From positions 186,001 to 250,000 of the forward strand of contig CAVRNI010000043.1 of assembly GCA_963722415.1 (NCBI GenBank): DNA of 64,000 nucleotides, in the 5' to 3' direction. The position numbers and the translations under genes are program-made. This DNA is from JALOLG01 sp963722415 (GTDB taxonomy: Bacteria; Actinomycetota; Acidimicrobiia; Acidimicrobiales; Ilumatobacteraceae). Shown piece by piece: positions 1 through 10,281 of this stretch. The first letter of the stretch is position 1; every line of letters begins with the position of its first letter. The notes below the pieces were generated by a model. The model made no database searches, was not told where the DNA came from, and was given only the letters and a program-made list of their open reading frames with translations.

Positions 1-1986
1 GGCGCTCGACACTGGCCCGCCGGCCGCCGGTCAGCAGCCGCAGACGATCGTCGAGCCGCTCCACCAGATCTGCCGTCGAGAGGTTCCCGGTGCGCGCGGC
101 GGCCAGCTCGATGGCGAGCGGGACACCGTCGAGGCGGCGGCAGATCTCCTCGACGTCGTCCCGGCTGGCGGACGGATCGAACGTCCGCGACGCCGCCGAT
201 CGCCCGCTCGTTGAACAGCTCGACGCCCGGCCCCGCCGGTTCGAGGGGTGCGACGACGACGAGCTGCTCGTCACGGAGGCCGAGGCCCTCTCTCGACGTG
301 GCGAGGATCCGCACGTTCGGGCAGCCCTCGGCGACGGCGTGGGCCAGGTCGGCCGCACCGTCGATGACGTGTTCACAGTTGTCCAGGACGAGCAGTGCCC
401 GGCGCGACTGCAGCGCCGCCACGATCGATTCGGTCAACGTCCGCCCCAGGCTCTCCTTCACGTCGAGGACGCTGGCAACCGCGCGCGGCACCTCGCTCGA
501 CGAGCCGTTCCCGGCGAGCTCGATGAGCCAGGCGCCGCCACCTCGCCCACCCCCACCCCGGCCTGACGTCGACGTCGGCCCGTTCCGCGGCCGCCAGGGC
601 GAGCCTCGTCTTGCCGATCCCTCCCGGCCCCACGAGCGTCACGATCGGGGAGTTGGCGAGCGCCTCGTGGATGATCTCCAGGTCCTCGTCGCGGCCGATC
701 AGTCGACCCAGGCGACGAGGGAGGTTCCCGCGGCGGCTGTCGTCGGTCCGCAACGGCGGATGGTCGCCGTCGCCGAGTTGGAGGATGCGCTGCTCGGCGA
801 CGACACCCTCGAGACGGAACGTCCCGAGATCACGCAGGTTGCTCCCGTCGAGCAGTGCCGACGTCACCCCGGACACCAGCGTCTGGCCGCCATGACCGGC
901 GGCGGCGAGCCGAGCGGCGACGATCAGGGCCGGGCCGAAGTAGCCCTTCCCCCGCTCCTCGGTCTCACCGGTGTGCAGGCCGATCCGGACCCGGATGTCG
1001 GACGTCGGCGGGCCACCGTTCGCTGCCGATCGCGGCCTGCAGCTCGGTCGCCCAGGCGACCGCGTCACTGGCGCGATGGAAGGCGACCCGAACGAGTCGC
1101 CACCCGTGGCGAAGACGTATCCGCCGTGACGATCGACCGCGGCCGTGACGAGATCGTCATGGCGGGCCATCGCGTCGGCCATCTCGCGGCGGTGCGCCGC
1201 CCACAGCCCGGTCGAGTCCTCGACATCGGAGAACCCGAACGTCACCGTCCCGGACGGAACGCCCAGCGCCGAACCCATCGACGACCGGTTGACGCCGAGC
1301 TGCTCGTCCTGGCCAAGGATCAGCGACTCCAACTCGCGGAGCCGCGGGCCCGGTTCGACCCCGAGGCCCTCGACGAGGTGCTCGCGGGCCCGGCGATAGG
1401 CGGCGAGCGCATCGGCCTGGCGGCCCACCCGGTACAGCGCCGTCATCAACAACGCCCACAGCCCCTCGCGGAACGGGTAGGTCGCCGTCAGCTCGGTCAG
1501 CGAGCCGATCACCGCATGCGCGTCGGCCTCGATGCGCCGCCCCAGGTCGGTCTCCACCACCCCGAGGTACTGCTCGACCAGCCCGTCGACCGTCGCCGTC
1601 AGGCCGTCGGCGTCGAGCCCGGCGAGGGGAGTGCCCGTCCATTCGGCGAGCGCGGCCTCGGTGTCGTCCACGCCGAGCAGGCGCTGGAAGCGGACGACGT
1701 CGACCGAAGCGGCCGTCACGTCCAAGCGATAGGCGACGCCGGTGCGGACGATCGAGTCGGCGCCGAGGCCCTTGCGCAGACGCGTCACGTACGACTGGAG
1801 CGTCTTGTCGGCCGTGCGCGGCGGCTCCTCGCCCCACACCAGCCGCACGATGCGCGAGACCGGCACCGCAGATCCCGGCGACAGGGCGAGCACGGCGAGC
1901 ACCGCCTGGCACTTCGCCGGGCCGACATCGACCGGTTCGCCGTCGTCGGTCGCCGCGGCGACGCCACCGAACAGACGAATCTGCAC
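1..1986 (-). CDS. SARP-family regulator with cyclase and ATPase domains (C-terminus beyond window)
   Basis: Multi-domain transcriptional activator. From the GTG start (GGGAG about 10 nt upstream) it has a winged-helix DNA-binding domain (residues ~1-90), a bacterial transcriptional activation (BTAD) domain (~95-240), a class III adenylate/guanylate cyclase-like domain beginning around SGTVTFGFSDVEDSTG (~250-420), then a P-loop ATPase with Walker A GPGGIGKTRLAL. After a frame change the ATPase continues with an ALLVLDNCEH Walker B region. This AfsR/SARP plus cyclase plus NB-ARC order is known in actinobacteria; a TPR tail is usual and would lie left of the window. Reading-frame breaks near 1100 and 1020 (a compensating pair), 535 and 200. 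Whether the cyclase is active cannot be told, because the metal-binding region lies in the shifted stretch. Confidence 0.85.
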
Positions 1987-2091
1987 GTCGACAGCGCTCC
2001 CTTCTGCTCTCGAATGGTCCTGCGATTCGATTCGCCAGCGTTTCCACGACCCGAGCCTGCGCCCGGCGCGGTTGCGCCCCATCCGACACCC

Positions 2092-2143
2092 GGTTGTGTC
2101 CTGGTTGAGTCCAGTCTCGACCACCCTCAACCGAAACACAACC
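2092..2143. promoter_or_regulatory. Inverted pair of 11-bp-spaced heptamers, candidate SARP binding site
   Basis: GGTTGTG (2092-2098), four bases, GGTTGAG (2103-2109); then, after 16 nt, the mirror image CTCAACC (2126-2132), four bases, CACAACC (2137-2143). The 18-nt arms match at 15 positions. SARP proteins are known to bind heptameric direct repeats with an 11-bp period. The site lies between a SARP gene (start 1986) and a divergent transporter gene (start about 2188), so one heptamer pair faces each promoter. The link to this regulator is an inference. Confidence 0.65.
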
Positions 2144-2187
2144 CGCCTGCCACCGCCGTCCGACCCGGTTCCGGCACCGTCGGCCAC

Positions 2188-4635
2188 GTGAGACATCCCC
2201 AGATCAATCCACAGATCCTTCAGCCCGTCGGTCAGGGCTCGCCCGCATCGGCGCCTGGTGCTACGACCACCGCAAGGCCGCCGTCGGCATCTGGCTGGCC
2301 GCCCTGATCGTCATCTTCGGCGCCGCCGCCTCGATCGGCGCCGCCTACGACGCGTCGACCGACATCCCCGACTCCGAGAGCGCCGACGGCTTCGACGTGC
2401 TCGAGCAGTACTTCGCCGAGCTCGGCGCCGGCGGCGGATCGGGAACGATCGTCTTCCGCGCCGACCAGGGCGTCGACGATCCCGCCGTCAGGGCCGGCAT
2501 GGAGGAGCTCTTCGCCACCGTGAACGCCGGGTTCCCCGACGAGAACGGCGAGCCCCAGCACCCCGGCGCCACCGTCGTCTCCCCCTACTCCGAGCAGGGC
2601 GCGTCGCAGATCGCCCAGCAGGGTCCGCTGGCCGGCCAGCTCGCCTACGCCCAGGTCAACCTTTCCGCCGATGTCGACGTGACCGAGTCGGCCGCCCTCG
2701 GTGAGGCGATCTCCGACCACGCCCCCGCCGTCGAGGGCCTCGAGGTCCTCCCCGGTGGCACGGCGCTCGCCGTCTTCGAACCGCCCGCGACCGAGTTCAT
2801 CGGCCTCGCCTTCGCCATCGTCGTGCTGATCCTCGCCTTCGGTTCGGTCCTCGCGATGGGTCTGCCCCTCGCCGTCGCCCTCGGCGGAGTCGGGGCGGGG
2901 ATGGGCCTCATCGTCATCCTCAGCAACGTCTTCAGCATCCCCGACTTCACGACGTTCCTCGGGATCATGATCGGGCTCGGCGTCGGCATCGACTACGCGC
3001 TGTTCATCGTCACCCGCTACCGGGAGGGCATCCACGCCGGCCTCTCGCCTCGCGACGCCACCATCACCGCGATGGACACGGCCGGCCGGGCCGTGATCTT
3101 CGCCGGCGTCACCGTCGTCGTGTCGCTCCTCGGTCTGCTCCTGATCGGGATCGGGTGGGTCGCCGGGTTGGGCATCGGCGTTGCCGCAACCGTGCTGGTC
3201 ACGATGATCACGTCGATCACCCTGCTTCCGCCGCTCCTCAGCTTCGCCAGGGGACGGGTCGAGGTCACGCGTTGGCGGGGCCTGATCGTCGCCGGCTTCG
3301 TCGCCCTCGCGCTTGTTCGGCATCGGCATCGGCGTCGCCGCGGTGGCCGCCGTCGGAGCTGCACTCGCCGCACTCACCATGCTCGTCAGCTTCGCCTTCC
3401 GTCCGCTCCGTGCGCAGGTGCCCCGCCGGACGCCGAAGCCGGTGCGCGAGACGCTCGCCTATCGGTGGAGCCGGACGATCCAGCGCCGCCCGTGGCTCTG
3501 GGTCGTCGCCGGCACGATGTTCCTCCTCGTCCTCGCCGCCCCGGTCTTCGGCCTCCGTCTCGGATTCTCCGACGAGGGCAACTACGCCGAGGACACCTAC
3601 ACCCGGCAGGCCTACGATCTCCTCGCCGAGGGGTTCGGCGCCGGCTTCAACGGTCCGTTCATGATCACCGCCGTCCCGGGTGCCGGCGACAGCGACGCTG
3701 CCCTCGAAACGCTCCGCACGGCGCTCGCCGAGACCCCAGGTGTTGCGGCGGTCACGCCGGGCTTCCCCAACCGGGCGGTCTCGCCCGACGCGTACCTCTT
3801 CAACCTCGTCCCGACCACGGCACCGCAGGACGCAGCCACGGCCGATCTGGTCAAGACACTGCGCGACGACGTGATCCCGGCTGCGATCGCCGGCACCGCG
3901 CTCGACGTCAAGGTCACCGGGACGGCAGCCGCCAACATCGACTTCACCGACTTCCTCGCCCGCCGCACGTTCGTCTTCTTCGGCGCCGTCCTGGCGTTGT
4001 CGTTCCTGCTCCTGATGGTGGTCTTTCGCTCGCTCCTGGTGCCGCTCAAGGCCGTCGTCATGAACGTCCTGTCGATCGCCGCCGCCTACGGCGTGCTCGT
4101 CGCGATCTTCCAGTGGGGCTGGGGAGCCGACCTCATCGGCATCGACAGCGGACCGATCGAGTCGATCGCGCCACTGATGCTCTTCGCCATCGTGTTCGGG
4201 CTCTCGATGGACTACGAGGTCTTCCTGCTCTCACGGGTCCGCGAGGAGTACGACAAGACGGGCGACTCCGCCACCGCCGTCGCCGACGGCGTCGCCGCGA
4301 CCGCCCGGGTCATCACCGCCGCCGCCGCAATCATGGTGGTCGTGTTCGGCTCGTTCGTGTTCGAGGACGACCGGGTCGGGAAGCTGTTCGGCCTCGGCCT
4401 GGCACTGGCCGTCCTGCTCGACGCGACCGTCGTCCGCATGCTGCTCGTGCCGGCGACGATGGAGCTCCTCGGCGACAAGAACTGGTGGATCCCCGCGTGG
4501 CTCGACCGGATCCTCCCGAGGCTCAACGTCGAGGGCACGGGCCCCGCTCACGACACTCCTCCCGGCGACGACGACTCCGTCGACAGTGTCGACGTGCCCG
4601 CACCGGCCGGCGACCGCGAGTTGGTCGACGCATGA
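2188..4635 (+). CDS. MMPL/RND-family transporter
   Basis: Inner-membrane exporter of the MmpL type, about 800 residues. An N-terminal membrane segment (GIWLAALIVIFGAAASIG) is followed by an extracytoplasmic domain, a block of five or six helices with GVGIDYALFIVTRYREG, a second extracytoplasmic domain and a second helix block with FGLSMDYEVFLLSRVREEY. The two GxxxDY motifs are the family's proton-relay signature. The frame changes once near 3310 (an extra T) and probably once more near 2235, because the coding frame has no start codon upstream of 2241; GTG at 2188 is my best guess. Family members export lipids or drugs; the substrate is unknown. It is divergent from the SARP regulator and shares the repeat-bearing intergenic region with it. 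Confidence 0.85.
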
Positions 4636-4721
4636 GCCCAGCACATGTGGACGATCGACAGGAGAACTCGACCAAGATGACCGAGATGCCAATGGGGAAC
4701 ACGTTGCCAGGGGTGCATTCG

Positions 4722-5691
4722 ATGAGAGCGGTCGTCCATCGCAAGTATGGAACGCCAGAGGTGCTGGCGTTCGCAGGACATCGATCGGCCCGTCGCCGGT
4801 GATGGCGAGGTGCTCGTGCGGGTCGAGGCGGCGTCGCTGAACGCACTCGACTGGCACTTCACGACCGGGACTCCCTACGTGATGCGGCTCACGGCCGGGC
4901 TGCGGGCGCCGAAGCGCCAGACGCTCGGCGTCGACGTGGCCGGCACGGTCGAAGCCGTCGGCGGCAACGTGACCGCGTTCAAACCGGGTGACGAGGTGTT
5001 CGGCGTCGGCAGCGGGAGCTGCGCGGAGTACGTCGTCGCCTCGGCGGACCGGATCGTGCACAAGCCGGCCGAGCTCAGCTTCGAACAGGCCGCTGCCGTC
5101 CCCACCGCCGCCGTCACAGCACTGCAGGCGCTGCGCGATCGCGGCAAGGTCGAACCGGGGCACAAGGTGTTGGTGAACGGTGCGGCGGGCGGTGTCGGGA
5201 CCTACGCCGTACAGATCGCGAAGGCACTCGGCGCCGAGGTGACCGCCGTGTGCAGCACCCGCAACGTCGACACGGTGCGCTCGCTCGGCGCCGACCGCGT
5301 CATCGACTACACGACCGAGGACTTCGTCGCCAGCGGTGAGCGGTACGACGTGATGATCGACAACGTCGGGAACCGGTCGCCGGCGAAATGCCGTCGAGTG
5401 TTGACACGCAACGGGATCTGCGTCGTCGTCAGCGGGCCGAAGAAGAACAGATTGTTCGGGCCGGTGACCCATCTGATCGGGACGCTCGTCTACTTCATGT
5501 TCGTGCGCCAGAAGGCCAAGTCGTTCGTCGCCGACGCGACCACCGAGCCGCTCCTCTACCTCCGCGGGCTCCTCGAGTCCGGCACGATCTCGCCGGTCAT
5601 CGAGCGGACCTACCCCCTGAGCGAGGCGCCCGACGCGCTGCGCTACCTGGGCACCGCACACGCACGCGGCAAGCTGGTCATCACCGTCTGA
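4722..5691 (+). CDS. Zinc-independent NAD(P)-dependent quinone oxidoreductase-like protein (MDR superfamily)
   Basis: About 320 residues with a GroES-like N-terminal fold and a Rossmann domain carrying VLVNGAAGGVGTYAVQIAK. The first part reads MRAVVHRKYGTPEVLA, a typical start for this family, and continues as DIDRPVAGDGEVLVRV after one extra C near 4775. A GACVERMDR-type zinc-binding loop is absent, so it resembles the zeta-crystallin/QOR branch, which reduces quinones or enones with NADPH. RBS AGGGG lies 8 nt before ATG. It converges on phoD-like gene 5704 with a 12-bp gap. Substrate unknown. Confidence 0.85.
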
Positions 5692-5703
5692 GGGCAGTCG
5701 CCG

Positions 5704-7404
5704 TCAGGACACCTGGACGGCGCCGGGCGTGCCGGCGGCGATCTCCCACGTGCTGAGCGGCGCGACGGCCGATGCCGCGTCGAACTGATCGGCCACCGCG
5801 CGGTAGGTGGCGCGCCAGTGTTCGGGCGTGACCTCGCAGACCGTGTACCCGCGCCGGGAGTCGAACCACCTGATCTGTGGGTTCGCGGTCAACGCGCCGT
5901 TCACCAGTGACGCCACCGTCTCGTCGTCGTCGAAGAACGACGACGAGATGCTCGACGCCATGAACTCGGCGCCCACCACCGGCAACGAGAGGTCGTACGG
6001 ATCGACCCGCAGGTCGGCCACCACCGCGGCGTGGAAGTCGCCGGTCAGCACGACCAGGTTGTCGGCGCTGGCGCCGACAGCGTCGAGCACCACACGGCGT
6101 TCTCCGTCGTAACCGTCCCACGTGTCGACCACCACCACCGGTGGGTCGGCGCCGACCACGGCGTTGCCGCCGAACATGAAGACCTGTTGCGCGATCACGT
6201 CCCAGATCGCGGTCGAGGCCGCCACCCCGTCGAGCAGCCACTCACGTTGGGGGGCACCGAGCATCGTCTGCTCCGCCGACGCCGCCAACACGTCGTCACG
6301 CACCTGCACCACATCACCGAGGGCCTCCACGAACGGCTCCTCGCGCTGCTGGTCGGCCCGGTACTGACGGGTGTCGAGCACGTGGAAGCGCACGAGGTCA
6401 CCGTGTGCGAACGAGCGGTAGATGTCGAAGTCGGGCCCGGTCGGTGGGTCGAGGCGCACCGGCATGTGCTCGTACCAGACCTGGTATCCGGCCGCCCGGC
6501 GGGCCAGGAATGCGTCGGGTGCGACGTCGAGATCGCTGCTCGCTCCCGCGTAGTCGTTGTCCACCTCGTGGTCGTCCCACGTGACGACCCACGGCACCAG
6601 CGCGTGGGCGGCTTGTAACAGCGGGTCGGACTTGTAGACCGCGTAGCGCTCGCGGTACTGCTCGATCGTCTCGCACTCGAAGGTCTGGCCGGTCGTGCGC
6701 GCCCTCGGGTCCGTGGCTCCACCAGCGGGATTCTCGTAGATGTAGTCGCCGAGGAACACGAACGCGTCGAGGTCGCCCTGCTCCACGAGGTCGCGGTAGG
6801 CGGCGTAGTAGCCCTGCTCCCAGTTCTGGCAGGAGGAGAACGCGAAGCGGAACCGCTCGGGCGTCGTGCCGGGCGCGGCGAACGTGTGGGTGCGCGCCGC
6901 CGGCGTCGCGAAATCAGCGACGCGGAACCGGTAGTGGTACTCGGTGTCGGGCTCGAGTCCGGTGACGTCGACGTGCACAGAGTGGCCGAGCGCGGCCACG
7001 GCGGCGGCCGATCCGGTGGCGACGATGTCGGTGAGCTCGGCGTCGGTCGCCACCTCCCACTCGACGTCGACGTCGATGTCGGGAAGCGGATCGGCGGGGA
7101 GCAGGCGGGTCCACAACACCACGGCGTCGGGGAGCGGGTCACCGGATGCCACGCCGAGCGTGAACGGATCTGACGTGACGACCGGGACGGTCGTGGTCGT
7201 CGCAGCAGCCGTCGATGCCGGAGCTGACGTCGACGTCGGTGCAGGGGTCGTGGTCGCCGGGGCGTCGGTGCTCTCCGTTGGCGCCGGCGACGATGCCGGC
7301 GCCGACCCGTCGTCGCCATCGTCGCCGCTGCACGCCGCGAGCGCCGCTGCGATCGTGCCCGCGAGGAACCCACGCCGCGTCAGCCGTGCTGCGTCCTCGT
7401 CCAC
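5704..7404 (-). CDS. PhoD-type alkaline phosphatase, Tat-exported lipoprotein
   Basis: Phosphodiesterase/phosphomonoesterase acting outside the cytoplasmic membrane. The N-terminus carries a twin-arginine signal (TRRGFLAG) running into a lipobox-like AAC, then a long Ser/Thr/Pro/Ala linker (residues ~35-75), the PhoD N-terminal beta domain and the metallophosphatase domain. Metal-site motifs are visible: GDYIYE, WDDHEVDNDYAG and LTGDFHAA. Frame is intact over about 566 residues, the usual length for PhoD. I prefer GTG at 7404 (GGGGG about 6 nt upstream) to the GTG 30 nt further out. PhoD enzymes need Ca and Fe and serve phosphate scavenging; the Pit operon at 25-27 kb is a possible functional partner but is far away. 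Confidence 0.9.
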   Translation of the reverse strand: MDEDAARLTRRGFLAGTIAAALAACSGDDGDDGSAPASSPAPTESTDAPATTTPAPTSTSAPASTAAATTTTVPVVTSDPFTLGVASGDPLPDAVVLWTRLLPADPLPDIDVDVEWEVATDAELTDIVATGSAAAVAALGHSVHVDVTGLEPDTEYHYRFRVADFATPAARTHTFAAPGTTPERFRFAFSSCQNWEQGYYAAYRDLVEQGDLDAFVFLGDYIYENPAGGATDPRARTTGQTFECETIEQYRERYAVYKSDPLLQAAHALVPWVVTWDDHEVDNDYAGASSDLDVAPDAFLARRAAGYQVWYEHMPVRLDPPTGPDFDIYRSFAHGDLVRFHVLDTRQYRADQQREEPFVEALGDVVQVRDDVLAASAEQTMLGAPQREWLLDGVAASTAIWDVIAQQVFMFGGNAVVGADPPVVVVDTWDGYDGERRVVLDAVGASADNLVVLTGDFHAAVVADLRVDPYDLSLPVVGAEFMASSISSSFFDDDETVASLVNGALTANPQIRWFDSRRGYTVCEVTPEHWRATYRAVADQFDAASAVAPLSTWEIAAGTPGAVQVS

Positions 7405-7479
7405 CTCGACCCCCGGTCGTCCTCGCGGGCGCACCCGATCGCCGAGAGCGATCGGACGTCCGAAGGGCAGGGTAGAGGA

Positions 7480-7884
7480 TCAGCCGTCGCTGGTGGGCTT
7501 CTGCGTCTGTGCTTCCGGCGTCGGAACCTCGGGCGTCGGATCGTCGCCCTTCGATCGGTAGAAGAGGCCGCCGACCTGCTCTCCGATCAGTTCGACGGTG
7601 GTCGACACGGCGTCGTTGAGCGACGTCGCCGCCCGCTTGGCTTGCGCCTTCACGTCGTCGTCCCTGGCCACATCGACGGCACGGTCACCGAACTCGCGCC
7701 CCGCCGCGAGGAGCTTGTCGATCGATTCGCGGAGCGCGGCGCGGTCGTTCTGCGCACTCGAATCAGCCGCACTCTCGGGGGCGTCGTCCGCACCGGCGGC
7801 CTCGTACCGCTCCTTCATCATCCGGCCCAACGTCGAGAAGCCCTCCGCGACATCGTTCCAGGCCTGCTTCATCGGGTCGCTCAT
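7480..7884 (-). CDS. Small acidic helical protein, function unknown
   Basis: 134 residues, start ATG with AAAGGAG 6 nt upstream, intact frame. The protein is almost all helix (heptad-like stretch RAALRESIDKLLAAGREFG) with a short hydrophobic segment TTVELIGEQVGGLFY and a Pro/Thr-rich tail. No catalytic motif is seen. Similar small proteins in actinobacteria are annotated as hypothetical. It sits alone between phoD-like 5704 and the divergent TetR gene, so it probably has its own promoter. I do not recognise a family. Confidence 0.75.
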   Translation of the reverse strand: MSDPMKQAWNDVAEGFSTLGRMMKERYEAAGADDAPESAADSSAQNDRAALRESIDKLLAAGREFGDRAVDVARDDDVKAQAKRAATSLNDAVSTTVELIGEQVGGLFYRSKGDDPTPEVPTPEAQTQKPTSDG

Positions 7885-8046
7885 GGGGTGCTCCTTTGTC
7901 CGTCGTCGACCCGATGATGCCCAATCACATCGATCCGGAACCTCGCGCCCCTCGGGCTGCTCTGTGCGTTCTGGGCTGCTCCCTCGTGCGGCAGCCGAAA
8001 TCAGCAGCAGCCCAGAAGTGGTCAGGTGCGCCGAAAGGAGCTGTCT

Positions 8047-8079
8047 GGAACAGGCTTGTATTCACTACAGGTCTGTTCT
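8047..8079. promoter_or_regulatory. Imperfect palindrome, candidate TetR operator
   Basis: Left arm GGAACAGGCTTGTA (8047-8060), 5-nt spacer, right arm TACAGGTCTGTTCT (8066-8079); 11 of 14 positions pair. It ends 11 nt before the proposed GTG start of the TetR gene, the usual place for autorepression. It could also act on the divergent gene at 7884. Confidence 0.5.
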
Positions 8080-8090
8080 ATGTTTGTCGT

Positions 8091-8747
8091 GTGACGGTGC
8101 GACAGACCGACTCTGCAGGCACGACCCGACGCCGCTACGAATCCCCGCGTCGCCTGCAGAATGCGGCGCAGACGCGGGCGGCAGTGCTCGACGCTGCGAT
8201 CGGGCTCTTCAGCGAGAACGGGTGGGCGGGGACGGGGATGCGAGACGTCGCTCGCGTCGCCGGCGTGGCGGTGGAAACCGTGTATTCGAACTTCGGGTCG
8301 AAGACAGAGCTGTTGCTCGCCGCCATCGACGTATCGGTGGTCGGCGACACCGAGGCGATCCCGCTCGCGGAACGGCCGGAGTTCGCCGCACTCGGTCAAG
8401 GCTCACGGCCGGCCCGGGAGCGTGCTGCCGCACGGCTCGTCCGTCAGATTCACGAGCGCACCGCCGGGATCGGCCGGGCGCTGCGGGAGGCGGCGGCGGG
8501 CGACGCCGAGTTGGCGAAGCGGTTGGCAGAGGCGGAGGAGCGGCGCCGCATGAACGTCACCCAAGGCGCGCATCTCATCGCCGGAGGTCCGATCACCGAC
8601 ACCACTCGCGACGGGTTGTGGGCCGTGCTCGGAATGGAGGTCTACCAGTTGTTGGTGGTCCGGGCGGGCTGGAGCGCGGACCGTTACGAGGACTGGTTGG
8701 GAGACACGATCGGCCGTCTGTTGCGGCCGGTGGGGAAGGGGAAGTGA
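8091..8747 (+). CDS. TetR-family transcriptional regulator
   Basis: 218 residues. The N-terminal helix-turn-helix is clear: QTRAAVLDAAIGLFSENGW, then GMRDVARVAGVAVETVYSNFGSKTELL. The C-terminal ligand domain is variable, so the inducer is unknown. Start GTG 8091 is chosen because it follows the palindrome at 8047-8079; GTG 8097 is an alternative. The stop region (TGATGA) leads straight into the hemerythrin gene, so regulator, hemerythrin protein and acylphosphatase probably form one unit. Confidence 0.9.
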   Translation: MTVRQTDSAGTTRRRYESPRRLQNAAQTRAAVLDAAIGLFSENGWAGTGMRDVARVAGVAVETVYSNFGSKTELLLAAIDVSVVGDTEAIPLAERPEFAALGQGSRPARERAAARLVRQIHERTAGIGRALREAAAGDAELAKRLAEAEERRRMNVTQGAHLIAGGPITDTTRDGLWAVLGMEVYQLLVVRAGWSADRYEDWLGDTIGRLLRPVGKGK

Positions 8748-8783
8748 TGAGACGGCTACACGGATGGGCCGGCCGACACGCGG

Positions 8784-9953
8784 ATGATGGGCATCGTCCA
8801 CGACGCGCTGCGACGCGACCTCGGTCGCGCGATCGATGTGCTCGCGACGGCTCCCTTCCCCGAGGGAGCGCAGCGGATCGCGATCGGCGACCACGTCGGT
8901 TGGTTGATGAGGTTCCTCCACGCCCATCACCATGGCGAGGATGCCGGGTTGTGGCCATTGGTGCGAAGCCGCAACCCGCACGCCGCGCAACTGATCGACG
9001 ACATGGAAGCCGACCATGGCCGCGTCGCCCCCCTCGTCGATTCCTGCGCGACCGCCGCCCACTCCTACGGCAGCGGAACGTCCGACGCGACACGAGTCGC
9101 GCTGCTCGAAGCGTTGGAACGTCTGTGCGAGGCGCTCTTCCCGCACCTCGAACGCGAGGAGCACGAGACGATGCCACTCGTCTCGGTCAGCATCACCGCT
9201 GCGGAGTGGCACGCCATCGACCAGCAGTACTTCATCAAGCCCAAATCGCTGCCGCAGCTCGGCTTCGAAGGCCATTGGTTGCTCGATGGGCTCGATCCGG
9301 AACGCAGCCAACTCGTTGTCCATCAGGTACCGCCGATCTCGCGTCTCGTCCTCGTGCACGGATTCGCCCGTCGCTATCGACGGCACGCGACGGCCTGCTG
9401 GGGGCCGGCCCGCGGTGCGTCGGGCTCGCGCTCGACGTCGTACGGCCCGGCCGCGACGTTGCCACGTCGGATCCCGCGTACCGGGCACGTCGACATCGTC
9501 GTCGACGCACCGATCGACGCCGTGTGGAACGTCGTGACCGACGTGACCCGCGTCGGCGAATGGAGCCACGAATGCCGTCGCGTCGAATGGCTCGACGGTG
9601 CCACCGAAGCGGCGCCAGGGGTGCGCTTTCGCGGCATGAACAAGGCGGGTCCCTGGACGTGGAGCCGCATCAACGAAGTCCTCGTCGTCGACAAACCCCG
9701 CACGTTCGCGTGGCGAACCGTGCCCACGCTCCTGTTTCCCGACAGCAGCGAGTGGCGATTCGAGCTCGAGTCCGTCGACGGCGGGACGCGCATCACGCAG
9801 TCGTTCGAGGTCATCCGCGCACCGGCCGTGCTCGCGACGCTGTACGCGATCATCGTTCCCACCCATCGCGATCGCACGGCCGGCCTCACCGACGACCTGC
9901 GCCGACTCGGCGAGCTCGCGGCCGAGAAGCAAGGACAGAGACTGGTGACGTGA
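8784..9953 (+). CDS. Hemerythrin-like domain fused to SRPBCC (polyketide cyclase-like) domain
   Basis: 389 residues. Residues ~1-140 form a four-helix hemerythrin-like bundle with iron-ligand candidates HDALRRDL, HAHHHGED, HLEREEHETM. After a linker, residues ~235-385 form an SRPBCC lipid/steroid-binding fold (HVDIVVDAPIDAVWNVVTDV, VGEWSHECRRVEWLDGA). The first could sense or bind O2, NO or iron, and the second a hydrophobic ligand. In-frame sense sequence (TDGPADTR) extends upstream of ATG 8784 to a stop at 8748, so a frame break from an ATG at 8747 is possible. The stop overlaps the next GTG. A frame break between the two domains, making them separate genes, cannot be excluded. Confidence 0.75.
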   Translation: MMGIVHDALRRDLGRAIDVLATAPFPEGAQRIAIGDHVGWLMRFLHAHHHGEDAGLWPLVRSRNPHAAQLIDDMEADHGRVAPLVDSCATAAHSYGSGTSDATRVALLEALERLCEALFPHLEREEHETMPLVSVSITAAEWHAIDQQYFIKPKSLPQLGFEGHWLLDGLDPERSQLVVHQVPPISRLVLVHGFARRYRRHATACWGPARGASGSRSTSYGPAATLPRRIPRTGHVDIVVDAPIDAVWNVVTDVTRVGEWSHECRRVEWLDGATEAAPGVRFRGMNKAGPWTWSRINEVLVVDKPRTFAWRTVPTLLFPDSSEWRFELESVDGGTRITQSFEVIRAPAVLATLYAIIVPTHRDRTAGLTDDLRRLGELAAEKQGQRLVT

Positions 9954-10222
9954 GCGACGTGCGCTGTCGGGTGATCGTGACAGGTCGGGTCCAAGGTGTG
10001 TACTTCCGCCACAGCTGCCGCGCGGTCGCACGCGAGCTGGGCGTGAATGGTTGGGTGCGCAACCGCAGCGACGGCACGGTCGAGGTCGTCGCGGAGGGTA
10101 CCCGTGACGCCGTGAGCGACCTGATCGGGTGGTGTCGCGAAGGGCCGCCGCTCGCCGACATCACGAGCCTCGAGATCATCGACGAGACGCCCGCTGGAGA
10201 GCACGACTTCCGCGTCGTGTGA
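9950..10222 (+). CDS. acyP: Acylphosphatase
   Basis: 90 residues, the normal size. It hydrolyses carboxyl-phosphate bonds such as acetyl phosphate and 1,3-bisphosphoglycerate in the cytoplasm. The family signature GRVQGVYFRHSCRAVA holds the phosphate-binding arginine, and NGWVRNRSDGTVEVVAEG holds the catalytic asparagine. GTG overlaps the TGA of the upstream hemerythrin gene (GTGA), so the two are translationally coupled. Confidence 0.93.
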   Translation: MSDVRCRVIVTGRVQGVYFRHSCRAVARELGVNGWVRNRSDGTVEVVAEGTRDAVSDLIGWCREGPPLADITSLEIIDETPAGEHDFRVV

Positions 10223-10281
10223 TCAGTGGCAGGGTGGATCTGCGGTACAAAGGTCGCCATGGCGAAGCAAGGCGCAATCTC

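Noticed and set aside
2232..3380. Long minus-strand open frame opposite the MMPL gene
   Set aside because: Composition is Asp/Glu/Arg/Gly repeats typical of the antisense of GC-rich coding DNA; the plus strand has clear MMPL motifs.
4231..5661. Long minus-strand open frame opposite the MMPL end and oxidoreductase
   Set aside because: Spans two recognisable plus-strand genes and shows no domain of its own.
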